Source: Candidatus Falkowiibacteriota bacterium (lineage in GTDB: Bacteria; Patescibacteriota; Patescibacteriia; Patescibacteriales; WJLG01). Taken from it: a stretch of 6,872 nucleotides of DNA. The notes below the pieces were generated by a model, which searched no databases, was not told where the DNA came from, and was given only the letters and a program-made list of their open reading frames with translations. This document shows positions 1 to 5,771 of this stretch, piece by piece. The position numbers and the translations under genes are program-made. Within the stretch, counting starts at the first letter, position 1. Every line of letters begins with the position of its first letter. The stretch spans positions 1 to 6,872 of the forward strand of contig WJLG01000014.1 of NCBI GenBank assembly GCA_014728685.1, in the 5' to 3' direction.

Positions 1-51
1 TAACAAACTTTTATTAATTTTTGCCTTTGGCTCAGGTCTGTTGCCAGAGCC

Positions 52-71
52 ATTCACTAATTTTAGTGAAT
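52..71. promoter_or_regulatory. Perfect 20-bp inverted repeat, candidate operator
   Basis: ATTCACTAATTTTAGTGAAT has two perfect 9-bp arms around a TT centre. The arms can also pair further out (CCAT at 50-53 with ATGG at 72-75) if two bases bulge. There is no GC-rich stem or T-tract, so a DNA-binding dyad is more likely than a terminator. It overlaps the possible minus-strand start codon at 53-51, where a repressor site would be effective. The binding protein is unknown, and in AT-rich DNA such a dyad can arise by chance. Confidence 0.3.
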
Positions 72-106
72 ATGGAAAAGGTATTGTTTTCTTTAATTGT
101 GCCTAT

Positions 107-135
107 ACTTTAACACAAGATTTTAAAAAATGCAA
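107..135 (-). promoter_or_regulatory. Weak candidate promoter for a divergent gene
   Basis: On the minus strand, TTGCAT (135-130) and TAAAGT (112-107) are spaced by 17 bases. A TG one base before the -10 box gives an extended -10 form. The match is only 3/6 and 4/6 to the sigma-70 consensus. It would drive the possible gene starting at 53. Its main support is position and spacing, and AT-rich DNA yields many such matches. Confidence 0.18.
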
Positions 136-154
136 GGGTTTGATCTAAATAATA

Positions 155-169
155 TATTTTACTAAAATA
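155..169. promoter_or_regulatory. 15-bp AT-rich inverted repeat
   Basis: TATTTTACTAAAATA has perfect 7-bp arms around a single C. It lies upstream of the methyltransferase promoter region. Its core (TTTTACTAA, 157-165) matches the left half of the dyad at 52-60 (ATTCACTAA) at 7 of 9 bases, so the two could be sites for one regulator. It is almost entirely A/T and could equally be chance. Confidence 0.18.
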
Positions 170-191
170 AGCAATTTAATCCTAAATATAA

Positions 192-233
192 TTGACAAAT
201 ACTATAAAAAATGCAAAAATTAAACGATATACT
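192..233 (+). promoter_or_regulatory. Candidate promoter of the methyltransferase gene
   Basis: A perfect -35 hexamer TTGACA lies at 192-197. With a 17-base spacer the -10 would be AAAAAT (215-220), a 4/6 match, giving a leader of roughly 18 bases. A better -10 box, TATACT (228-233), lies 11 bases before the ATG but has no good -35 at normal distance; using it would leave a leader of only about 3-6 bases. Either way the leader is short and contains no Shine-Dalgarno sequence. Which box is used cannot be decided by eye. Confidence 0.35.
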
Positions 234-244
234 TTATTATAGAT

Positions 245-1414
245 ATGAATTTTTTTATACTCGGAAACAACCCGGCTCTATCTGTGGCTGAAATATCAGC
301 TATCTACTCAGGAAATAAAACAGGTGAATTTTTACAGCCTGATGTTTTTTTGTTGGAAGAAGAAATAGATAGTAAAGCTCTTATCAAACGCTTAGGCGGA
401 ACTATTAAAATTGGTAAAATCCTAAAAAGCATTCCTAGGGAGGACAAGGAAGAGATCAAAAAAGAACTTTTTAATATCATAGAGAATAAATCCAAAAACT
501 CTGAGGGAAAATTCAAATTCGGAATTTCCTGCCATGGCAAATGCGGCATTCAATCGCGAGAAGTCGGAATTGATATTAAAAAAAGATTGAAAGATAGCGG
601 GGCTTCCATTCGTTTTGTTATCAGTAAAGAGAAAACCTTATCAAGCGTAGTGATCACCCAAAATAAACTGGATACAAAAGGCATAGAAGTTGTCTTGATA
701 CTAAAAGGCAAGGATGTGCTGATCGGCTATACTGAAGCGGTTCAGGATTTCAAAGGGCTTTCTTTCCGCGATTACGGCCGTCCGGCCCGCGATGACCACT
801 CGGGGATGATCCCGCCGAAGCTGGCTCAGATAATGCTTAATTTATCCGGAAAAATAGAAAAAGATGCCACTATTTTGGATCCGTTCTGCGGATCCGGAAC
901 TTTCTTGATGGAAGCGGCTTTGATGGGAGTAAAAAATGTCATAGGATCTGACGCTTCTAGTAAAGCGATTGCTGATAGCGAGGTCAATATGGAGTGGGCC
1001 GCAAACAAATTGCAAATTGCAAATTGCAAATTGCAAATCTTTAAATCATCGGCTACAGAAATATCAAATCATTTAGATAGGAAAACTATAGATGCTGTTG
1101 TTACAGAGCCCTTCTTGGGGCCGCAAAGAGGAAAACCGGAGGCCGTAAAGGTAATAAAAGAATTGAATAAGCTCTATTCCGACTCTTTGGAAGAATTTGC
1201 AAAAGTACTGAAAAAAGACGGAGTAGTGGTCATGATCTGGCCGGTTCTGATTCGTGGGGATAGAAAATTCTTCATGAACCCGGAACTGGATCGATTCAAG
1301 ATACAAAGGATACTTCCGCACATCAAAGGGCTTGATACGACTGAAAGAGGATCATTGATCTATGGACGAGAAGGACAAAAAGTCCATAGAGAAATAGTAA
1401 TTCTTAAAAAATAA
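245..1414 (+). CDS. Trm11/Trm-G10-like SAM-dependent RNA methyltransferase with THUMP-type N-terminus
   Basis: The protein of 389 residues probably methylates a base in tRNA or other structured RNA using S-adenosylmethionine. Residues 1 to about 165 resemble the RNA-binding N-terminal part of Trm11-type enzymes, including a THUMP-like region at about 60-165. The conserved linker FRDYGRPARDDHSGMIPPKLAQ (from 174) is typical of the Trm11/Trm-G10 group and precedes a Rossmann-fold domain. SAM-binding motif I is DPFCGSGTFLMEA (212-224), and an acidic motif II residue lies in GSDAS (234-238). Motif IV reads TEPF (287-290), where most relatives have [DN]PP[YF]. A heptamer-derived stretch (about 254-265) separates the SAM-binding half from motif IV. 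The ATG at 245 is chosen because the protein begins at the expected FILGNNPALSVAEI segment; no Shine-Dalgarno is visible. The exact target base is not deducible. The gene appears monocistronic and ends at a shared terminator with ychF. Confidence 0.82.
   Translation: MNFFILGNNPALSVAEISAIYSGNKTGEFLQPDVFLLEEEIDSKALIKRLGGTIKIGKILKSIPREDKEEIKKELFNIIENKSKNSEGKFKFGISCHGKCGIQSREVGIDIKKRLKDSGASIRFVISKEKTLSSVVITQNKLDTKGIEVVLILKGKDVLIGYTEAVQDFKGLSFRDYGRPARDDHSGMIPPKLAQIMLNLSGKIEKDATILDPFCGSGTFLMEAALMGVKNVIGSDASSKAIADSEVNMEWAANKLQIANCKLQIFKSSATEISNHLDRKTIDAVVTEPFLGPQRGKPEAVKVIKELNKLYSDSLEEFAKVLKKDGVVVMIWPVLIRGDRKFFMNPELDRFKIQRILPHIKGLDTTERGSLIYGREGQKVHREIVILKK
1006..1038 (+). repeat. 7-bp tandem repeat (CAAATTG, about 4.7 copies) inside the methyltransferase gene
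   Basis: Four perfect copies of CAAATTG (1006-1033) are followed by a partial CAAAT (1034-1038). Because 7 and 3 share no factor, the array is read with a 7-residue period: KLQIANC followed by KLQI (residues 255-265). It falls between the helix after motif II and the strand before motif IV, a likely surface linker, and the reading frame is kept. Low-complexity heptamers of this sort are more usual in intergenic DNA, so slippage-driven expansion inside a gene is notable. No other copy was seen in the window. Confidence 0.9.
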
Positions 1415-1437
1415 ATAAAAACAATTTAAATAAAAAT

Positions 1438-1463
1438 AAAAACGCTTTGAGAGAAGCGTTTTT
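1438..1463. terminator. Bidirectional intrinsic terminator between convergent genes
   Basis: AAAAACGCTT (1438-1447) pairs perfectly with AAGCGTTTTT (1454-1463) around the loop TGAGAG. The stem core is CGCTT/AAGCG. A run of five T follows the core on the plus strand, and the A-rich left flank (from 1432) gives a T-rich tail on the minus strand. It lies 23 bases after the methyltransferase stop and 25 bases after the ychF stop in that gene's direction. One hairpin can therefore end both convergent transcripts. Confidence 0.88.
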
Positions 1464-1488
1464 ATGAACATAATATTGATAATTGATC

Positions 1489-2553
1489 TTATTTGCTGTG
1501 AAGGAAATGGCAAACGTCTCCGTCTTGGATAATATAATCCTTGCCTTCGGTCCTGATCAAGCCTTTCTCCCTGGCAGCCGCTTCACTTCCGGCGTTCAAT
1601 AGATCTTGCCAATTGATAACTTCCGCTCTTATAAAACCTTCTTGAATATCAGTATGGATGCGTCCGGCCGCGATCGGCGCGCTTGATCCGGCCTTTACGG
1701 TCCAAGCTCTGGTTTCTTCCGGACCGGTAGTCAAAAAGCTTACTAAGCCGAGTATCTCATAGGCTTTTTTAACCAATTTATCAAGACCGCTTTCAGATAG
1801 TCCTAATTCCTTTATATATTCAGTTTGCTCTTCTTCGGATAAGCTGGCAATTTCATTTTCTAATTTTATATTAAGCTCAAGGGTGTCTTTTTGCCACTTA
1901 GCCTTATCCACTTCTACCTTTGAATCGGAAATATTCAAAACATAAATGATCGGTTTGGCAGTCAAGAAATTGAATTGTTTGATCAGCTTTTCATCTTCTT
2001 TGTCCAATTCGATGTTTCGAACCGTAATTCCATTTTCCATTTCTTCTTTTACTTTCCTAAGCACATCTCTTAAACGAATTTCTTCTTTTTTATTGCTCTT
2101 AGCATCCTTCTCGGCTCGCTCTAAGGCTTTAGTCATAGTCGCCATGTCAGCTAATAAAAGTTCGGTATCGATCGTTTCCCTATCTGAATCCGGGTCTATC
2201 TTGCCGTCAACATGATGAATATCGGAATTCTCAAAATCACGCACGACTTCCAGGACAGCATCACACTCACGAATATTGGCCAGGAATTGATTACCCAGGC
2301 CTTCGCCCGCATTGGCGCCCTTAACCAGGCCGGCAATGTCGACAAACTCAATATAGGTCGGCACCACTTTAGCCGACTTGGACATCTTGGCCAAAGGCTC
2401 AAGCCGTTCATCCGGCACCGTCACCATGCCGACATTCGGCTCAATGGTGCAAAAAGGATAATTGGATGCTTCAACCTGTTTTTTTGTAAGCGTATTGAAT
2501 AAAGTGGATTTGCCGACATTCGGCAAACCTACAATTCCTATGGATAAAGACAT
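1489..2553 (-). CDS. ychF: Redox-regulated/ribosome-associated ATPase YchF (OLA1 family)
   Basis: This 354-residue cytoplasmic P-loop NTPase belongs to the Obg-related YchF/OLA1 family, whose members bind ribosomes and usually prefer ATP to GTP. Length matches the family (about 363 in E. coli). Visible parts are the P-loop GLPNVGKS (9-16), the G2 region with YPFCTIEPNVG (32-42), G3 DIAGLVKGANAGEGLGN (72-88), a helical coiled-coil insertion (about 125-195), the G4 region YVLNISD (204-210), and a C-terminal TGS domain (about 270-353) with the hallmark ETRAWT and GRIHTDIQEGFIRAEV segments. G4 is NISD rather than the family's NxxE, and the G5 region reads NIK where SAK-like residues are usual. 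The C-terminus ends HFLHSK rather than the HFRFNV I recall from E. coli. The ATG at 2553 gives the expected N-terminus; no Shine-Dalgarno precedes it. The gene follows the RND permease by 60 bases and ends at the shared terminator. Confidence 0.97.
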   Translation of the reverse strand: MSLSIGIVGLPNVGKSTLFNTLTKKQVEASNYPFCTIEPNVGMVTVPDERLEPLAKMSKSAKVVPTYIEFVDIAGLVKGANAGEGLGNQFLANIRECDAVLEVVRDFENSDIHHVDGKIDPDSDRETIDTELLLADMATMTKALERAEKDAKSNKKEEIRLRDVLRKVKEEMENGITVRNIELDKEDEKLIKQFNFLTAKPIIYVLNISDSKVEVDKAKWQKDTLELNIKLENEIASLSEEEQTEYIKELGLSESGLDKLVKKAYEILGLVSFLTTGPEETRAWTVKAGSSAPIAAGRIHTDIQEGFIRAEVINWQDLLNAGSEAAAREKGLIRTEGKDYIIQDGDVCHFLHSK

Positions 2554-2561
2554 AAATTCAA

Positions 2562-2589
2562 TTTATAATTATCAATCTTCAAAATTCAA
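2562..2589 (-). promoter_or_regulatory. Candidate ychF promoter giving a leaderless or near-leaderless transcript
   Basis: On the minus strand TTGAAT (2589-2584, 4/6 to the -35 consensus) and TATAAA (2567-2562, 5/6 to the -10 consensus) are separated by 16 bases. Only 8 bases lie between the -10 box and the ychF ATG, so transcription would start at or one to two bases before the start codon. That agrees with the absence of a Shine-Dalgarno sequence. The surrounding DNA is very AT-rich, so chance matches are a real concern. Confidence 0.35.
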
Positions 2590-2601
2590 TTAAATTAATT
2601 G
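2587..2601. promoter_or_regulatory. 15-bp inverted repeat between the RND permease and ychF genes
   Basis: CAATTAAATTAATTG has perfect 7-bp arms around a central A. It overlaps the upstream edge of the candidate ychF -35 box, so it could be a regulator site. It has no GC-rich stem or T-tract and does not look like a terminator, so read-through from the pump operon into ychF is possible. Being nearly all A/T, it may be chance. Confidence 0.2.
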
Positions 2602-2613
2602 TTTGATCTTTTA

Positions 2614-5600
2614 TCATTTATCACTTATCTCTGCTTTCTCACGGCAAATTCCATAATACATTACTGGCATCACTACTAATGTTAACATAGTAGAGAAAAC
2701 CAAACCAGAGATCACGGTGATAGAAAAGCCTCTCCACATCTCATCGGCGAATATCAATGGAAAAATACCGGCTACGGTTGTTAGAGAAGTCAAAAATATC
2801 GGCTGCATTCTGGAAAGACCGCCATTGATGATCGCTTCTTCAAAATCCATCTCGTCTTCTATGTTCTTGTTGATCCTATCTATCAAGACGATCGCATCAT
2901 TGACCACTATGCCGGCCAAAGCCACGATCCCGATAAAAGCTAAGAAGGAAAAAGCTTGTCCGGTTATATTGAGTCCGATGATCACGCCGATTATAGAAAG
3001 CGGCAGAGCGAAAATTATAATAAGCGGTTGTTTGAATGAGTTGAATTGGAGGATCAAAATGCCGGCTATCAAAAACACGGCCAAGATCATGGAAGTAAAT
3101 ATCTCTTTGTATGATTTTTCTATATCTTCAACTTCACCTCCGACCGAAAGTCTAAGGTCCGGCGATATATCCAGCTTATCTTGATCTTGCTCAAAATCTT
3201 TCATGATCTTGGGTAGATTAGCTCCTGCTTCGATATCAGCCGTCACCCTGATAAGTTTATCCCCGTCCCTATGGCCGATAGACAAAAGGGATGGCTCCAG
3301 ATCGACTTCAGCCACTTGGCTCAAAGGAACCGCTCCTCTGGGGCCGAATATCAAAATATTTTTCAGGTCTTTTGGATCATTAAAATTCTCTTGGTTGTAT
3401 TTTATAATGATATCTATATCCTCGCCACGGACATTCACACTGGTAGCTTCGGTTCCATAAATAGCATTGCGCAAAGTTGAAGCAATAGAGGCGACCGATA
3501 GCCCGAAAAAATCCGCCTTGGTCTTGTCTATATTAAAAACGAACTCTCCGGCGGAATCCTCCGTGCTTAAACGGACATTGATAACTCCGGGTATCTTCTT
3601 GAAATACTCTTTGATCCTTTCAGCTGAACCGGTCATTGTTTTCAGATCATCGCCGAAAACTCGAACTTCTATCGGGGCTCCGGACGGCGGACCGGCGGTC
3701 AGCTCATCAACTGTTATTTCGACTCCTTGTATTTTACTCAGCTCCTTTCTCAATTCCTCGGCTATTTCATAGCTTTTTCTATTTCTGTTTTTTGCTTCTA
3801 CCAAATTAACTATCAAATTACTTTTATGCAGACCCGAGCTTCCTTCCATTATATTCATATTACTGCCAACACTCACTACGTAATTATCAAGCTCCGGCAC
3901 TTTGGCCACAACTTCTTCTATCATTTTAGTTGCCTCATCCGAAGCTTCCAAGGTGGAGCCGGCCGGAAGCTTGGTATTGATATAAAAATAATCAAAATCG
4001 ATCACGCCGAACATTTCTATCTTCATAAGCCCCGACGCCGGAATGGCGATAGCCAAAATAAAAGCTATCCAAAAAGAGGCTATCAATTTTCTTCTTCTTT
4101 TTTTGTTTGAAAGTATTTTTCTTAAAAGTCTTTCATAAATTCCTTTCAGCATATTTACTTGAGACACGAAACAAAATCTTTTTCGGCCATTGTTGCCGTT
4201 GGCGGAAACCTTTTTAATGAACCGAGTGGCCAAAGTCGGAATGATTATGATCGCGGTAAACAAACTGGATAGAAGTGTGACTATGATCGTTTTCGGCAAT
4301 ATGGAAACATACTCTCCCATTATTCCTGAGACCAGAAACATGGGCACAAAAGCGCAAACTGTCGTCATAGTCCCGGAGATTATCGGCCATTTGAAATTCC
4401 AAACCGAAAGGATGGCTGCTTGGTATATGGTCTTTTTGTGCTGCTTAACGTACTCATCTATGCCTTCCATTATAATAATGGCGTTGTCAACCATCAGCCC
4501 CAAAGACAAAACCAAAGAGAACAAAACCATACCGTTCAGGGTCATTCCTTGAATGAATAAAAATATAAAAGTCATCAAAAAAGCGATCGGTACCGATAAG
4601 GCGGTCACTAAAGCTCCCCTAAAACTCAGTATCAAAAGAAGTATGATATTTATCAAGATAAAAGTCTGCAAAGCGCTTGTTCCCAAGGTGGACAGGTCTC
4701 GATTGATGAATTCCGAATAATCATTCAACTTTCTAATGCTTATATCTTTTGGTAATCTTTCAGATGACACCGCCTGATCGACTATCTTATCGGCAGCCTT
4801 AACGATCTTGATTATATTACCGCCGGTTCGTTTGTGTACTTGCAAAGAAATGGCGTTCTCAGCTTCTTGGCCGGAAACAGCCAATCTGGAGATAGACCTT
4901 TTTTCTTTAAAAGAATCTTTTATCAAAGCTACATCTGAAAGGAATATCGGACTGGATTCATAGGTGGCAACCACTACGCTATCCAGATCCTCTATTCTTT
5001 CGAATTTTCCAGCTACTCTTATATTGTATTTATAATCATCTATCTTGATATCCCCGGCCGGCAAACTGATATTGGCTCTGGAAATAGCCGCTTTTATCTG
5101 TTCCAATCCGATCCCATAGTTCACCAGCTTAACTTGATCGGCTATTATATGGAATTCTCTTTCAATACCACCAACAACTTCAACTTTGGAAACATTTTTT
5201 ACGGTTTCCAATTCCTCTTCCAGGATCTTGGCGATCTCTTTCAGTTCTTTATCCGAATAGTTGCCGGACAAAGCATAAGTGACTATCGGAACATCCGTAA
5301 AGCTAACTTCGGAAACAACCGGGTCGGTGGCTTCGTCTGGAAGCTCTTGCTTGGATTTATCAACCGCGTCTTTTAGATCAGCTATGCTGGCTTCGATGTC
5401 GGCCTCAGCGTAGAATTCCACAAACACGGAAGAAAATCCCTGTCCGGAAGAAGAATCAAATTGTTTTAGGTTGTCCAAATTTTTGATCTCGGCTTCGATC
5501 TTGTCCGTGACCAATTCTTCAACATCTACCGGCGATGCGCCCGGATAGGCGGTATTGACCACGGCGTAAGGAATCTTTATTTCCGGATCAGCCTCTTTGG

Positions 5601-5763
5601 GAAGAGCAAAATAAGAAATAATTCCTAAGACGATAATGACCAGCACGATCAAATAAGTAAAACGGAAATTCCTTACAAAAAAACCGGCAATCGAATTCTT
5701 TTGCTTATCAAAAGCCTTTTCTAATTTTTTTTCTATATTTTCTCTATATCTTTCTTCGGTCAT
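2614..5763 (-). CDS. RND-family efflux transporter permease (AcrB/HAE1-like)
   Basis: The complete inner-membrane RND pump subunit has 1049 residues, the usual family length. A charged N-terminal extension (about 1-25) precedes TM1 (about 34-54). A first large extracytoplasmic porter loop (about 55-360) is followed by TM2-TM6 (about 365-512), a basic cytoplasmic linker, TM7 (about 561-580), a second porter loop (about 581-885) containing GPPSGAPIEVRVFGDDL (691-707), and TM8-TM12 (about 888-1037). The two halves are the internal duplication typical of RND pumps. In TM4 the ion-relay motif is VDN (425-427), so one of AcrB's two aspartates is Asn. In TM10 the position of AcrB's Lys940 is Asn955 in VVNDAIVLID, and AcrB's Thr978 is kept as Thr992. 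Substrate cannot be inferred; drugs, lipids or peptides are all possible. The ATG at 5763 is the first in frame after an in-frame stop and lies 8 bases after the adaptor stop, indicating one operon. No strong Shine-Dalgarno is seen. Confidence 0.95.
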   Translation of the reverse strand: MTEERYRENIEKKLEKAFDKQKNSIAGFFVRNFRFTYLIVLVIIVLGIISYFALPKEADPEIKIPYAVVNTAYPGASPVDVEELVTDKIEAEIKNLDNLKQFDSSSGQGFSSVFVEFYAEADIEASIADLKDAVDKSKQELPDEATDPVVSEVSFTDVPIVTYALSGNYSDKELKEIAKILEEELETVKNVSKVEVVGGIEREFHIIADQVKLVNYGIGLEQIKAAISRANISLPAGDIKIDDYKYNIRVAGKFERIEDLDSVVVATYESSPIFLSDVALIKDSFKEKRSISRLAVSGQEAENAISLQVHKRTGGNIIKIVKAADKIVDQAVSSERLPKDISIRKLNDYSEFINRDLSTLGTSALQTFILINIILLLILSFRGALVTALSVPIAFLMTFIFLFIQGMTLNGMVLFSLVLSLGLMVDNAIIIMEGIDEYVKQHKKTIYQAAILSVWNFKWPIISGTMTTVCAFVPMFLVSGIMGEYVSILPKTIIVTLLSSLFTAIIIIPTLATRFIKKVSANGNNGRKRFCFVSQVNMLKGIYERLLRKILSNKKRRRKLIASFWIAFILAIAIPASGLMKIEMFGVIDFDYFYINTKLPAGSTLEASDEATKMIEEVVAKVPELDNYVVSVGSNMNIMEGSSGLHKSNLIVNLVEAKNRNRKSYEIAEELRKELSKIQGVEITVDELTAGPPSGAPIEVRVFGDDLKTMTGSAERIKEYFKKIPGVINVRLSTEDSAGEFVFNIDKTKADFFGLSVASIASTLRNAIYGTEATSVNVRGEDIDIIIKYNQENFNDPKDLKNILIFGPRGAVPLSQVAEVDLEPSLLSIGHRDGDKLIRVTADIEAGANLPKIMKDFEQDQDKLDISPDLRLSVGGEVEDIEKSYKEIFTSMILAVFLIAGILILQFNSFKQPLIIIFALPLSIIGVIIGLNITGQAFSFLAFIGIVALAGIVVNDAIVLIDRINKNIEDEMDFEEAIINGGLSRMQPIFLTSLTTVAGIFPLIFADEMWRGFSITVISGLVFSTMLTLVVMPVMYYGICREKAEISDK

Positions 5764-5771
5764 ACATAAAA

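Larger units (their letters stand above)
1..244. other. AT-rich left flank, possibly between divergent genes
   Basis: No gene can be assigned with confidence here. Positions 23-52 are noticeably richer in G and C than the rest, which hints at coding sequence. On the minus strand an ATG at 53-51 opens a frame that stays open to the left edge (MALATDLSQRQKLIKVC). That would make a gene divergent from the methyltransferase, with only 17 codons visible. On the plus strand a frame from position 2 also stays open to a TAA at 146-148 (about 48 codons, starting NKLLLIFAFGSG), which could be the tail of an upstream gene. The two readings exclude each other over 2-53, and I recognise neither product. 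Positions 28-33 and 47-52 (TGGCTC/GAGCCA) can pair as a hairpin, but no T-run follows, so I do not call a terminator. The rest is A/T-dominated intergenic DNA. Confidence 0.35.

Noticed and set aside
28..52. Hairpin TGGCTC/GAGCCA as a terminator of an upstream gene, or as part of a tRNA.
   Set aside because: No T-run follows on either strand. No tRNA cloverleaf can be folded around it, and no CCA or T-loop motif is present.
826..1036. Minus-strand open frames over the methyltransferase beginning MQFAICNL.
   Set aside because: They start inside the CAAATTG array and lie antisense to conserved motif I of the methyltransferase. They are by-products of the repeat being open in several frames.
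2554..2613. A terminator between the permease and ychF genes.
   Set aside because: Only an A/T dyad with a one-base centre is present, with no GC stem followed by T residues.
2717..4552. Several plus-strand open frames of 69-155 codons opposite the RND permease gene.
   Set aside because: They are antisense to strongly conserved transmembrane and porter segments, have no recognisable domains or start signals, and follow from the codon pattern of the real gene.
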